From assembly GCF_900088535.1 (NCBI RefSeq), contig NZ_LT578417.1, positions 1,736,001 to 1,800,000 on the forward strand: 64,000 nt of DNA, written 5' to 3'. Below, piece after piece: positions 44,368 to 53,330 of this stretch. This DNA comes from Cyanobium sp. NIES-981 (GTDB lineage: Bacteria > Cyanobacteriota > Cyanobacteriia > PCC-6307 > Cyanobiaceae). Position 1 is the stretch's first letter; every line of letters begins with the position of its first letter. The notes beneath the pieces were generated by a model, which was not told the origin of the DNA, searched no databases, and saw only the letters and a list, made by a program, of their open reading frames with translations. Position numbers and translations under genes: made by a program.

Positions 44368-45076
44368 GGCTGCAGGTGGGGGTGGCTTTCAGCCAACCTA
44401 CGCAGCAGCTCCGCCCCGTCCCTTGGCCGACGCCTCCCCGCCCTTCTCCCCAGCCGCTCCCCAGCCCTCCCCGGGTGCGCTGCACCGTGGCCCGGAACGG
44501 GCCGAACGGCGTCTGGTGCTGCTGCACGGCTGGGGAGCCGATGCCGACGACCTGCTCGACCTGGGCAGCCTGCTGGTGGATGACGCTGTGAGTGTGGTGG
44601 CTCTGCGGGCGCCGGGGCTGCACCCCAGCGGCCTGGGCAGGCAGTGGTACGACCTGCAGCAGCCCGGCTGGCCCGGCCTGCCCGAGGCCCTGCAGAGGCT
44701 GCGCCAGCGCCTGCTCACGCTCGATCAGCAGGTTCCCCTGAACCGTTCGGTGCTGCTCGGCTTCTCGCAGGGTGCCGCCATGGCGGTGGACGTGGTCACC
44801 CGTCAGGGGGATCTGCCGGTGGCCGCGCTGATCGGCTGCAGCGGCTATCCCCACCCCGACTGGTCACCGGCGAAGGGCGGCCCCACCAGTCCGTCGGTCG
44901 TTCTCACCCACGGCCGGCAGGATCCTGTGGTGCCCTACGGCGCCAGCGAGGAGCTGGCCCGCCAGCTGCAATCGAGGGGCTACAGCGTGCAGCTTCTGGA
45001 GCACCCGGGCGGCCACAGCATCGATGAGCAGGTGCTGCCGAGACTGCGGCAGGTGATCGAGGGGTCCTGGTGCTGA
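44366..45076 (+). CDS. Phospholipase/carboxylesterase-type alpha/beta hydrolase
   Basis: A protein of up to 236 residues with the alpha/beta-hydrolase fold. [18 protein letters not shown] is the oxyanion strand and turn, [11 protein letters not shown] holds the nucleophile Ser in GxSxG, and [13 protein letters not shown] and [15 protein letters not shown] give the Asp and His. It matches the acyl-protein thioesterase/carboxylesterase group; the natural substrate is not known. The first 40 residues are Pro/Ala-rich and unconserved. The start codon at 44366 overlaps the purH start on the other strand, so a later start may be correct. Confidence 0.83.
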   Translation: MAAGGGGFQPTYAAAPPRPLADASPPFSPAAPQPSPGALHRGPERAERRLVLLHGWGADADDLLDLGSLLVDDAVSVVALRAPGLHPSGLGRQWYDLQQPGWPGLPEALQRLRQRLLTLDQQVPLNRSVLLGFSQGAAMAVDVVTRQGDLPVAALIGCSGYPHPDWSPAKGGPTSPSVVLTHGRQDPVVPYGASEELARQLQSRGYSVQLLEHPGGHSIDEQVLPRLRQVIEGSWC

Positions 45077-45100
45077 GAGAGCTGGTGCTGTTCAGGGCTG

Positions 45101-45128
45101 GTGCTGAGAGGGCCAGACCGCTCAGCAC
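45101..45128. terminator. Stem-loop between convergent genes
   Basis: GTGCTGAG (45101-45108) and CTCAGCAC (45121-45128) form a perfect 8-bp stem around a 12-nt loop, between the esterase gene and the convergent DUF3155 gene. A similar GGTGCTGAG occurs at the esterase stop (45068-45076). No T-run follows on either side, so terminator function is only possible. Confidence 0.5.
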
Positions 45129-45150
45129 CGACGCCCCCCAGACCCCAGCC

Positions 45151-45522
45151 TCAGACGAAGGCGTATTCGTACTCCTCCATTTCCTCCCAGTCGTCGGAGG
45201 CAAGCGCCTCGATGCCCTCGAAGAGCACCTCTTCTCCGATGCTGTCGACGATGGCCCGCAGGGAGGGGAACAGGAAGTGGTTCTCCTCGGCATACTGGGC
45301 GCTGAACAGACCCTTCTCACCCCAGAAGAAGCGGTCGGTGGTGTGCTCGTTGCGGCGCACGTTGAGGATCGCGGGCGGCACCAGAGCCTGCTCGGCGATG
45401 TAGCGGCGCGCAGCCGTCACGGGCTTGTGGGAGCCTGTCTCGAGATGGAAGGTGGCCACATGGGCCAGGACACGCTGACCGGCGAGACGGCGGCGGCTGA
45501 TCCGCTTGCGCTTCTTTGACAT
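45151..45522 (-). CDS. DUF3155 family protein
   Basis: A 123-residue cyanobacterial protein starting with a very basic MSKKRKRISRRRLAGQRVLAH, then FHLETGSHKPVTAARRYIAEQALVPPAIL and NEHTTDRFFWGEKGLF, and ending in the acidic DDWEEMEEYEYAFV. The family is small and of unknown function; the basic head and acidic tail suggest nucleic acid or protein binding. It converges on the esterase gene. Confidence 0.8.
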   Translation of the reverse strand: MSKKRKRISRRRLAGQRVLAHVATFHLETGSHKPVTAARRYIAEQALVPPAILNVRRNEHTTDRFFWGEKGLFSAQYAEENHFLFPSLRAIVDSIGEEVLFEGIEALASDDWEEMEEYEYAFV

Positions 45523-45900
45523 GAGACAGCTCCCGAAGGCGGGAGAAAGAGGGGGACGAGGAGAGCGAACGGGACAGACCCGCCTGCCAGGAACCGGTTA
45601 CAGAAGTGCCCGGAACGAACGACGCCCAACCGACTGGAGACCGCAGGGAGCGCGGGACATCGTCGTCAGATCCCGATGCGCCGAGGCGCAGCGGGAAACC
45701 AGCAGGTGGAGCAGCCCGGAGGTCGGGCCTGTCACTGCTGTAGCCTCGTTTGAGCCAGAACGCAACCGAAGCCGTCGAGACGGTGCCCCGGGGCCCGTTG
45801 CGGGTCGCGGGGTAGTGGTCGATACCAAGATCTTAAGACTTTTTCGCGGATCTTTTCGCCCCTCCCGAAAATTTCTTGCGATGGCGGGTCCCGAGCTCAG
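45523..45900. other. 378-bp intergenic region, divergent promoters
   Basis: The gap between DUF3155 (minus) and the histidine kinase (plus) contains no convincing gene; one open frame crosses it but reads as Arg/Pro-rich shadow. Its right part (45825-45890) is distinctly AT-rich, with CTTAAGACTTTTT and GAAAATTTC runs, fitting a promoter for the kinase gene. It also holds a perfect GTA-N8-TAC site. Confidence 0.55.
45812..45839 (+). promoter_or_regulatory. Candidate NtcA box before the histidine kinase
   Basis: GTA at 45812-45814, an 8-bp spacer and TAC at 45823-45825 form a perfect NtcA consensus. TAAGAC at 45834-45839, 8 bp after TAC, is a weak -10 candidate; no TAN3T box lies 22-23 bp downstream. 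If that -10 is used, NtcA would cover the promoter and repress. By base composition a few such matches are expected by chance in 64 kb, though few in intergenic DNA. Confidence 0.45.
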
Positions 45901-47031
45901 GTGATGGCTGTCTCCAAGCGCTTCCTGAGCCTTCTCCAGTTCCAGCTGGCCCAGTTCGCCGACAGGCCTGACGTGACCAGCCTGGTGGTGTACGTGGCGG
46001 AGGCCGGCCAAGGCGAGGCGCCCCATCTGGTACCGGTGGGGCAGTGGCCCCTGGCGAACCGGGCCCTGCCGGCGCTCGCCCTGGACAATCCCCTGAGCGG
46101 GGCCGCCGAGCTGCGCCGCTGGCTGCCGCTGCGGGATCAGGGCGTGCTGCTGGGGGCGCTGCGGGTGGACACGCTCCAGCTGCCCTGGCCGGAACCGCTG
46201 CGCCAGCGGCTGCAGGCCGTGGCCCTCTGCCTCACCGAAGGGCTCTGTCTCGATCTCGAGCAGCAGCGGATGCAGCAGCAGCTCACCGCCCAGCGGGAGC
46301 AGCTCGGGGTGCTGCTGCACCAGCTGCGCAATCCCCTGGCCGCCCTGCGCACCTTCGGCCAGCTGCTGCTGCGGCGCCTCGACGGCGACGAGCGCAACCG
46401 CACGCTGGTGGAAGGGCTGCTGCAGGAAGAGCAGCAGCTGCAGCGCTATGTGGAGGCGATCAGCCACCTGGAGGGCGGGGCCCTGGTCGCCGCCCAGGGG
46501 CAGGAGCCCACACCCCTGCTGCTGCCACCCAGCCTGGGCGGCCCCACCGGCCAGCCGCTCGAGGCCCTGCTCGCCCCCCTCGTGCAACGGGCCGCCGCCA
46601 CGGCCTCCCTGCAGGCACGCCCCTGGCACAGCCCCGACCAGCTGCCGCCGTGGCAGGGCGACAGCGGCGCCGTGGCGGAGATCCTGGCCAACCTGCTCGA
46701 GAACGCCTTCCGCTACAGCCCGGCCGGGACCGCCGTGGGCCTGCAGTGCCAGGCCAGGCCCTCCGGAGGCTGGCGGCTGGTGGTGTGGGACGCCGGCCCG
46801 CCGATCGCCGCCGAGGAACGGGAGCGGATCTTCGTGCGGGGGGCACGGGGCCAGCGCGGAGCCGAACTGCCGGGCACCGGCCTGGGTCTGGCCCTGGCCC
46901 GCGATCTGGCCCATGCCCTGGGCGGCAGCCTGGAGCTGGCCTCCTCTCCCGCCGCGCTGGATCCGGACCTGCCGGCGGAGGGCAACGCCTTCAGCCTCGA
47001 ACTGCCAGGGCCCGCAGCACCAGCCCCATGA
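45901..47031 (+). CDS. Sensor histidine kinase (Hik2/CSK-like)
   Basis: A protein of about 376 residues without membrane segments. The N-terminal 110 residues look like a degenerate GAF-type sensor. The dimerisation and phosphotransfer region has LLHQLRNPLAALRTFGQLLL with H140 as the phospho-acceptor. The ATP-binding domain has the N box ILANLLENAFRYSP, a G1 box VWDAGPPI and the G2 box GTGLGLALARDLAHALGG. The HQLRNPL phrase reminds me of the Hik2 / chloroplast sensor kinase group that links redox state to photosystem gene expression; this identification is tentative. The start is GTG at 45901 or ATG at 45904. No response regulator is adjacent. The last 41 bp overlap cobS. Confidence 0.85.
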   Translation: MMAVSKRFLSLLQFQLAQFADRPDVTSLVVYVAEAGQGEAPHLVPVGQWPLANRALPALALDNPLSGAAELRRWLPLRDQGVLLGALRVDTLQLPWPEPLRQRLQAVALCLTEGLCLDLEQQRMQQQLTAQREQLGVLLHQLRNPLAALRTFGQLLLRRLDGDERNRTLVEGLLQEEQQLQRYVEAISHLEGGALVAAQGQEPTPLLLPPSLGGPTGQPLEALLAPLVQRAAATASLQARPWHSPDQLPPWQGDSGAVAEILANLLENAFRYSPAGTAVGLQCQARPSGGWRLVVWDAGPPIAAEERERIFVRGARGQRGAELPGTGLGLALARDLAHALGGSLELASSPAALDPDLPAEGNAFSLELPGPAAPAP

Positions 47032-47839
47032 GCAGCAGCCCCAGGGCCTCGGTCCATTCCACGCAGGCGCCGTAGCTGTCGCCGCTGTGGCCGCCCAGGC
47101 GGGCGCCCAGCCAGCGGGGCACCACCAGGGCAGGCACCCCGCCGAGCAGGCCCAGGGCCAGCGGGGCCACGGGCGCCAGAGGAGAGCCGTGCAGCCCGGG
47201 CAGCGCCGCCCTGAAGCTCAGGGCCACCAGCAGGCCGCCGGCGATCAGGGCCGGGCGCAGCTCCCGGCGCAGGCCCAGCCAGTGCTGGCGATGAAAGCCG
47301 GCCGTGCCGCCGGCGGCGGGCTGCCGACGCAGATAGGGAAACCAGGCCATGGCCAGCAGGGGGGCGCAGCGCCCCCAGAACGCCGTCCACAGCAGCGGCA
47401 GCGGGGCAGCGGCGGCGAGACAGAGCAGGCCCGTGCCCCGCAGCAGGGCCAGCACCAGGGCGGCCTGAACGGCGGCGGCTCCGACGCGGCTATCGGCCAT
47501 CGCCTCCAGCGCCCGGGGGCCGGCCGCCAGGCCGTCGGCCGTGTCCAGGGCGCCATCGTGGTGCAGCCCGCCGCTGAGCAGCAGCGCCAGCGCCAGCACC
47601 AGCGCCACCTGGGCGCCGAGGGGCAACCAGCCGGCCGTGCCGAGCCAGAGCAGGGCCTGCAGCCCCCCCAGCACCAGGCCGATCAGCGGCGCGAAGCGGG
47701 CGATGCGGCGAAAGCGGGGGGTCGGGCGTGGCCAGGCCGGCAGCACGCTGTAGAAGATCCAGGCACCGGCCAGGTCCCGCAGCCAGCCCGGGGCCCGCGG
47801 CTGATGGTGCTCCTCGGCGGTGGACAGATCCTGGGACAC
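46991..47839 (-). CDS. cobS: Adenosylcobinamide-GDP ribazoletransferase
   Basis: A 282-residue membrane enzyme that joins the lower ligand to adenosylcobinamide in the last step of cobalamin (or pseudocobalamin) synthesis. The conserved FYSVLPAWPRP, GLVLGGLQALLW and LSGGLHHDGALDTADGL motifs, with the acidic metal-binding run, are clear, and six or more hydrophobic helices follow. The 3' end overlaps the histidine kinase gene by 41 bp in convergent orientation, one of the longer overlaps in the window. Confidence 0.92.
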   Translation of the reverse strand: MSQDLSTAEEHHQPRAPGWLRDLAGAWIFYSVLPAWPRPTPRFRRIARFAPLIGLVLGGLQALLWLGTAGWLPLGAQVALVLALALLLSGGLHHDGALDTADGLAAGPRALEAMADSRVGAAAVQAALVLALLRGTGLLCLAAAAPLPLLWTAFWGRCAPLLAMAWFPYLRRQPAAGGTAGFHRQHWLGLRRELRPALIAGGLLVALSFRAALPGLHGSPLAPVAPLALGLLGGVPALVVPRWLGARLGGHSGDSYGACVEWTEALGLLLMGLVLRALAVRG

Positions 47840-47997
47840 GGGCGGACGCGCTCTAGCGTCGGGAGCAGCCCCGGCGCGGCACCATCAGCTTCACACCGCC
47901 ACCCTTCGGTTTCACGATCACGGCGCGGTGCCCCCACACCCTGGCTCGCTGCGGCCGCTTTCACACGCCCCACGGAACGGTCGCCACGCCCCGCTTC

Positions 47998-49020
47998 ATG
48001 CCGGTGGGCACCCTGGCCACGGTGAAGGGCGTCACGGCCGGGCAGCTGGCCGCCACGGGCGCCCAGATGGTGCTGGCCAACACCTACCACCTGCATCTGC
48101 AGCCCGGCGAGGACATCGTGGCCGAAGCGGGTGGTCTGCACCGCTTCATGGACTGGCCGGGCCCCCTGCTCACCGACTCCGGGGGTTACCAGGTGTTCAG
48201 CCTGGGGGCGATCAACCGGATCGACGACAACGGCGTCAGCTTCCGCTCGCCCCGGGACGGCCGCACCATCCTGCTCACGCCGGAGCGGGCGATGGCGATC
48301 CAGGCGGCGCTCGGCGCCGATGTGGCAATGGCCTTCGACCAGTGCCCCCCCTATCCCGCCAGCGAGGCGGATGTGGAGGCGGCCTGCCGCCGCACCCACG
48401 CCTGGCTGGAGCGCTGCATGGCCAGCCATCAGCGCAGCGGCCAGGCCCTGTTCGGGATCGTGCAGGGGGGCTGCTTCCCGCGGCTGCGGGCCGAATCGGC
48501 CCGGGAGGTGGCCGCCATGGATCTGCCGGGGATCGCCGTGGGCGGGGTGAGCGTGGGAGAGCCGGTGGAGGAGATGCACCGGATCGTGCGGCAGGTGGGT
48601 CCGCTCCTGCCGGACGCCAGGCCCCACTACCTGATGGGGGTGGGCAGCCTGCCGGAGATGGCCCTGGCGGTGGCCCAGGGCTTCGATCTGTTCGACTGCG
48701 TGCTGCCCACCCGTCTGGGACGCCACGGCGCCGCCCTGGTGGGGGGGGAGCGGTGGAACCTGCGCAATGCCCGCTTCCGCCACGACCACACCCCGCTCGA
48801 TCCCGGCTGCCCCTGCCCGGCCTGCACCGGCCACACCCGGGCCTACCTGCACCATCTGATCCGTGCCGGCGAGATGCTGGGCAAGATCCTGCTCAGCCTC
48901 CACAACATCACCCAGCTGCAACGGTTCAGCGGCGCCATGGCCCGGGCGATCCGGGAGGGCTGTTTTGCAGAGGATTTCGCTCCCTGGAATCCCGACTCCC
49001 CAGCGGCCCACACGTGGTAG
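47998..49020 (+). CDS. tgt: tRNA-guanine transglycosylase (queuine tRNA-ribosyltransferase)
   Basis: Exchanges guanine for preQ1 at the wobble position of tRNAs for Asp, Asn, His and Tyr. Seen are [25 protein letters not shown] (catalytic Asp), LGRHGAALV, and the zinc site [17 protein letters not shown]. The first conventional start is the ATG at 47998 (340 residues), but family-like sequence in the same frame begins about 30 codons earlier ([21 protein letters not shown], from about 47908), where no ATG, GTG or TTG is available after the in-frame stop at 47854. The true N-terminus is therefore unclear; an ATC at 47884 or a CTG at 47947 would be needed to include it. Confidence 0.9.
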   Translation: MPVGTLATVKGVTAGQLAATGAQMVLANTYHLHLQPGEDIVAEAGGLHRFMDWPGPLLTDSGGYQVFSLGAINRIDDNGVSFRSPRDGRTILLTPERAMAIQAALGADVAMAFDQCPPYPASEADVEAACRRTHAWLERCMASHQRSGQALFGIVQGGCFPRLRAESAREVAAMDLPGIAVGGVSVGEPVEEMHRIVRQVGPLLPDARPHYLMGVGSLPEMALAVAQGFDLFDCVLPTRLGRHGAALVGGERWNLRNARFRHDHTPLDPGCPCPACTGHTRAYLHHLIRAGEMLGKILLSLHNITQLQRFSGAMARAIREGCFAEDFAPWNPDSPAAHTW

Positions 49021-49050
49021 CGTCCAGCTCTTGCTGAATCTTTTGCAGGG

Positions 49051-49227
49051 ATGGCCGTCTCCGCGCTGCTGGCTACCGCTTCGATGTCCCATCTTTCGAC
49101 GCACACCCTGGCCCAGCTGCCCGAGGCCTACCAGGCGTTCGGCCCCCTGGTGGACATCCTGCCGATCATTCCCTTCTTCTTCCTGCTGCTCGCCTTCGTG
49201 TGGCAGGCCTCGGTGGGTTTCCGCTGA
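49051..49227 (+). CDS. psbK: Photosystem II protein PsbK precursor
   Basis: A 58-residue single-helix protein. An N-terminal presequence of about 21 residues ([21 protein letters not shown]) precedes the mature part, which starts near [37 protein letters not shown] is the membrane helix and the consensus end WQASVGFR. PsbK is a peripheral photosystem II subunit next to CP43. The gene lies 30 bp after tgt and is followed by a convergent glycosyltransferase gene. Confidence 0.96.
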   Translation: MAVSALLATASMSHLSTHTLAQLPEAYQAFGPLVDILPIIPFFFLLLAFVWQASVGFR

Positions 49228-49254
49228 GGCCCCGGCCCCGCGGGCCCTGCTCCC

Positions 49255-49992
49255 TCAGCCTTCCAGCAGCACCCGCCAGGCGAACGCCGGCAGTGCGAGC
49301 ATCCGCCGCCAGCGGCTCGGTTCCTGGAGCAGCCGGTACAGCCACTCGATGTGCAGGGCTCCCATCCAGCGGGGAGCCCTTTTTTTGACGCCGGCCCACA
49401 CGTCGAAGCTGCCCCCCACCCCCATCCACAGGCCGCCCCGGCGTCCTGGGAGCTGCTGGATCCAGAGTTCCTGGCGGGGCACCCCCAGCGCCACCAGCAC
49501 CAGGTCTGGAGCCGACGCCACCAGCTCGGCCTCGATGGCGGGCCAGGCCTCGGCGGGCTGAAATCCATGGATGGCCCGCTCCAGCTGCAGGGCTGGCAGC
49601 TCCTGGCGCAGCCGCTCCACCAGCCTCGCCATCACTTCCGGCCCGGCACCCACCAGGGCCACCCGCCAGCCCGCCTGAGCCGCGTGCACCAGCAGGCTGT
49701 GGGCCAGCTCGATCCCCGGGGTGCGCCGCACCCTGAATCCCTGGCGGCCGAGGGCCCACACCACGCCGGCACCGTCGGGAATCACCAGATCGGCCGCCGC
49801 GATGGCCTGGCCGAGGGCCGGGTTGGCCAGGGCGGCCATCGTCATCTCCGCGTTGAGGGTCACGATCTGCCCGCCACCGCTGGCATGGAGGGCCAGAGCC
49901 GCCTCCCGCACATCCGGGCAGACATCGATCGGCACCGTGAGCACCTGGCTGCGCCGCCCGGGGGACCTGGCTTCGGTGGCCTTCGATGCCAT
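49255..49992 (-). CDS. WecG/TagA/CpsF family glycosyltransferase
   Basis: A protein of about 245 residues from the ATG at 49992. Motifs typical of the family are GQIVTLNAEMTMAALANPALGQAIAAADLVIPDGAGVVWA, GWRVALVGAGPEVMARLVERL, PDLVLVALGVPRQELWI, and GVGGSFDVWAGVKKRAPRWM near the end, followed by HIEWLYRLLQEPSRWRR. Such enzymes add the second sugar to a lipid-linked intermediate, after a WecA-type enzyme like the one at 34014. The sugar is unknown. A start at 50082 is possible but lies in the leader of the GH15-like gene. Confidence 0.9.
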   Translation of the reverse strand: MASKATEARSPGRRSQVLTVPIDVCPDVREAALALHASGGGQIVTLNAEMTMAALANPALGQAIAAADLVIPDGAGVVWALGRQGFRVRRTPGIELAHSLLVHAAQAGWRVALVGAGPEVMARLVERLRQELPALQLERAIHGFQPAEAWPAIEAELVASAPDLVLVALGVPRQELWIQQLPGRRGGLWMGVGGSFDVWAGVKKRAPRWMGALHIEWLYRLLQEPSRWRRMLALPAFAWRVLLEG

Positions 49993-50057
49993 GGAGAGGT
50001 GCGGCTGCGCGAGAGAATCTATGGCCGGCCTGCGCCCGGGCCACCCCCACCGCCCGA

Positions 50058-53000
50058 ATGCCCCAGTCCGAGATGGCCCCAACGCCAGACAGCCCCGCGC
50101 TGATGGCCGACCCGGCCACCGCCTCTCTGCTGACGGAACTCGACCAGCAGATCAGCCAGGTGGTGCTTGACCGCCAGGATCCGATCACCGGGCTGCTCCC
50201 GGCCAGCACCGCCAACACCGTGCACGGCAACTACGGCGATGCCTGGGTGCGCGACGGGGTGTACTCGATCCAGTGCGTGTGGGGGCTGGCCCTGGCCTAC
50301 CGGCGCCTGCAGGGCCCCTGCCGCCGCGCCTTCGAGCTGGAGCAGCGGGTGCTGCAGCTGATGCGGGGGCTGCTGAACGCCATGCTGCGGCAGGCGGCGA
50401 AGGTGGAGCGGTTCAAGCACAGCCTCGACCGCCGTGACGCCCTCCACGCCAAGTACGACACCGGCACCGGGGCGCCCGTGGTGCCGGACGACGGCTGGGG
50501 CCACCTGCAGCTCGATGCCACGGCGCTGTTCCTGCTGCAGCTGGCCCAGCTCACCCGCTCCGGGCTGGTGGTGGTGCAGAGCGCCCACGAGCGCGATTTC
50601 GTGCAGAACCTCGTGTATTACGTGGCCCGGGCCTACCGGGTGGCCGACTACGGCATCTGGGAGCGGGGGGACAAGGGCAACCATGGCCTGCCGGAGCGCA
50701 ACGCCAGCTCGATCGGCCTGGTGAAGGCGGCGCTCGAGGCCCTGGAGGACCTCGATCTGTTCGGCCCCCATGGGGACGGCAGCTGCTGCCTGGTGATTCC
50801 CCACGACGCCATCGTGCGGCTGCGCCGGGCACTGGACGGGCTGCTGCCCCGTGAGTCCGGCAGCAAGGAGGTGGATGCCGCCTGCCTGTCGGTGATCGGC
50901 TATCCGGCCTGGGCCGTGGAGGACCGCGAGCTGGCGGAGCGCACCCGCAACAAGATCCGGGCCGAGCTGGGCGGCGCCTACGGCTACAAGCGCTTCCGCC
51001 GGGACGGCCACCAGACGGTGGTGGAAGACCACACCCGCCTCCACTACGAGCGGGAGGAGCTGGCCCAGTTCGAGCACATCGAATGCGAGTGGCCCCTGTT
51101 CTGGGCCTACGAGCTGGTGACCGCCTGCTGTGAGGAACGCTGGCAGGAAGCGCGGCAGTGGCGCGGCCGGCTCGCCAGCGTGAGCCTGGTGCAGGACGGC
51201 GTGCCCCTGCTGCCGGAGCTGTACCTGGTGCCGCCCGAGGCGGTGGCGCGGGAGCGGCGGCAGCCCGGCAGTCAGCCGCGCCAGCCCAACGACAACGTGC
51301 CCCTGCTCTGGACCCAGAGCCTCACCTGGCTCGGGGACCTGCTGCTGGCGGGGCTGATCACGCCCGCCGATCTCGACCCCAGTGGCCGCAGGCTGCCGGC
51401 ACCGCCGCGGGCCGATCGGGTGCTGGTGGGGCTGGTGCCGGGGAATGGGGCCGTGGCCGAGGCCCTGCACGGCGCGGGCCTGCCCACGAGCCGCAGCCTG
51501 GACGCCCCGGATGGGGCGGAGGCCGGAGGCGACACGATCGTGATCCAGGGGTCCCAGTCCCTGGCCCAGCGGCTGGGGCAGGTGGGCGCGAACCGCCGCC
51601 TCGGGCTCACCGGTCATCCGCCGGTGCGCATGGAAACCCTGGCCACGGCGCGCCTCTACCGCTGTCCCCAGCCGGGGGGGGAGGACGAGCGGCTGGCCTT
51701 CGTGCCGGCCGTGCTGGAGGAGGGCACCTTCTATCTGGCCGATGACGCCGAGCTGCTGGTGGACACCGTGCAGGCCGAACTGCGCATGCTGCAGCGCCAG
51801 TGGCGCGGCAGCGGTTCGCCCCTGCTGCTGATCCCGGTGGCGGCGGCGGCCTTCCAGAGCGATCCTGCCCCGTTCCTCACCCTGGGAGCCCAGCTCCTGG
51901 CCGGCGAGGTGGGTGGAGTTGCCGTGGAGCTGGCCAGCCTCGACCAGCTGGCCGGGCAGGCCCACTGGGTCACCCTGCCGGCCCGGACGGCAGCCGGGCC
52001 GCCGAGTGCTCCCCGCTCGTCGGTGCCGCTGCAGGCCAGCAGCCGCCAGGCCCCGCTCTCCGCCGCCGAGGAGCAGGAACTGGAGCGCGATGACCTCAGC
52101 ATCGCCGAACTGGCCGACAGGCTCTGGCGCAGCACCTCGCTGGAGGAACAGGCGGAGGTGCTGGAGCAGTTGGTGCTGCGTCTCGGCGGCGAAGCCCTGC
52201 TGCAGGGCCCCGAACAGGCCCAGCCGGTGCCGCTGCGCAGCCTGCTCAAGGAGGTGTACCACCGCGCCCTGGCGGAGGCCGACTGGGATGTGGTGCGCCG
52301 CACGGCCGGCTGGCTCGGCCTGGTGCATCCCCAGCTGGAGGACGCCCTCACCGACCTGCTCGTGCGCCAGCGCCAGGTGGTGGTGGGCCGCAACTACACC
52401 ACCGAATCCCTGCTCACCGAGCCCCAGGGGAGTGCCGCGATCGCGGCGATGATCCGGCGCTTCAGCGGCGAGGACAGCCGCGAGTGGATGCTGCAGCAGG
52501 AGCTGCTGCTGGCCCTCGACGGCCTGGCACGCCACGAGCCCAGGCTGCTGAGCGGCAGTCTCACGTTGCAGCTGGGGCAGCTGCTGCTGCTGCTCACCAG
52601 CGAGCTGGCCGCCGAGGCGGACCTCAGCCCGAGCGAGGCGTTCGAAGCCCTCTGCGGCCAGCCCCCCCATGCGATCCGCCGGCGTCTGCAGGCCCTGATG
52701 GCCGATGTGGAGCATGCCAAGGCCTCCCTCAAGCGCAAGGAGCAGCTGCATGTGAGCGGGCGGGTGCACTGGAGCGTTCCGGCCCCGCTGGAGGAGCTGC
52801 CCGGCGGCGAGAGCTGGTTGCAGCACAGGGTGCGGCTGGGGGCCCTCGGCCAGGTGCCGCGCGACTTCTATGCCGGCGTCTGGGAGCTGCTGCACCATTG
52901 CCGCGGCATCGTGATCGGCGACAAGCTGGAGCGGCGCAACCGCCTGGCCAGCTCTCCCCTGCTCAGCGAGAAGACGCCGGGGGAAAAGAACTTCGCCGCC

Positions 53001-53306
53001 CTGGTGGAGCATCTGCTGAGCAAGATCGAGGCACCGGAATACCGGCAGCTCTGCACCGAGACCCTCATCACCCTGATGGCCTTCGTGGACGCCAACCCGC
53101 AGGTGCGCTTCGAGGACGATCTGACGCTCGATGTGGTGATCGGCCACGCCGTGCGGGTGGGCTGGCAGCTGTGCCATCCCCAGATCCCACCGGAGGCCTA
53201 CAACCTCCACAAGGCGGCCGCCTGGGAGGCGTTCTACGACGCCTCACCGGCCGCCTGCCGCCGCTGGCAGCTGGAAGCGCTGCGGCAGCTGACGCTGGAG
53301 GACTGA
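50058..53306 (+). CDS. Large GH15-like / phosphorylase-kinase-alpha-like protein
   Basis: A protein of about 1082 residues. The N-terminal 420 residues match the alpha/alpha-barrel shared by glucoamylases (GH15) and the regulatory alpha subunit of phosphorylase kinase: TANTVHGNYGDAWVRDGVYSIQCVWGLALAYRR, DDGWGHLQLDATALFLLQLAQLT, YGIWERGDKGNHGLPERNASSIGLVKAALEAL, and EVDAACLSVIGYPAWAVED. The C-terminal 600 residues hold helical and mixed regions (for example RDDLSIAELADRLWRS, KTPGEKNFAALVEHLLSK). Family knowledge suggests a role in glycogen or glucan control, but catalysis is not proven. Its start lies 65 bp from the divergent WecG-type gene. Confidence 0.82.
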   Translation: MPQSEMAPTPDSPALMADPATASLLTELDQQISQVVLDRQDPITGLLPASTANTVHGNYGDAWVRDGVYSIQCVWGLALAYRRLQGPCRRAFELEQRVLQLMRGLLNAMLRQAAKVERFKHSLDRRDALHAKYDTGTGAPVVPDDGWGHLQLDATALFLLQLAQLTRSGLVVVQSAHERDFVQNLVYYVARAYRVADYGIWERGDKGNHGLPERNASSIGLVKAALEALEDLDLFGPHGDGSCCLVIPHDAIVRLRRALDGLLPRESGSKEVDAACLSVIGYPAWAVEDRELAERTRNKIRAELGGAYGYKRFRRDGHQTVVEDHTRLHYEREELAQFEHIECEWPLFWAYELVTACCEERWQEARQWRGRLASVSLVQDGVPLLPELYLVPPEAVARERRQPGSQPRQPNDNVPLLWTQSLTWLGDLLLAGLITPADLDPSGRRLPAPPRADRVLVGLVPGNGAVAEALHGAGLPTSRSLDAPDGAEAGGDTIVIQGSQSLAQRLGQVGANRRLGLTGHPPVRMETLATARLYRCPQPGGEDERLAFVPAVLEEGTFYLADDAELLVDTVQAELRMLQRQWRGSGSPLLLIPVAAAAFQSDPAPFLTLGAQLLAGEVGGVAVELASLDQLAGQAHWVTLPARTAAGPPSAPRSSVPLQASSRQAPLSAAEEQELERDDLSIAELADRLWRSTSLEEQAEVLEQLVLRLGGEALLQGPEQAQPVPLRSLLKEVYHRALAEADWDVVRRTAGWLGLVHPQLEDALTDLLVRQRQVVVGRNYTTESLLTEPQGSAAIAAMIRRFSGEDSREWMLQQELLLALDGLARHEPRLLSGSLTLQLGQLLLLLTSELAAEADLSPSEAFEALCGQPPHAIRRRLQALMADVEHAKASLKRKEQLHVSGRVHWSVPAPLEELPGGESWLQHRVRLGALGQVPRDFYAGVWELLHHCRGIVIGDKLERRNRLASSPLLSEKTPGEKNFAALVEHLLSKIEAPEYRQLCTETLITLMAFVDANPQVRFEDDLTLDVVIGHAVRVGWQLCHPQIPPEAYNLHKAAAWEAFYDASPAACRRWQLEALRQLTLED

Positions 53307-53330
53307 GCGGCCGCGGCGGCACCGACGCGA

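Noticed and set aside
42298-44583. A 761-codon plus-strand frame across the DUF4079-purH region
   Set aside because: Antisense to purH and rich in His/Gly/Gln; no domain recognisable.
45506-45904. A 132-codon plus-strand frame filling the gap before the histidine kinase
   Set aside because: Arg/Pro/Ser-rich, no similarity or ribosome site, and overlaps the AT-rich promoter stretch and the NtcA box.
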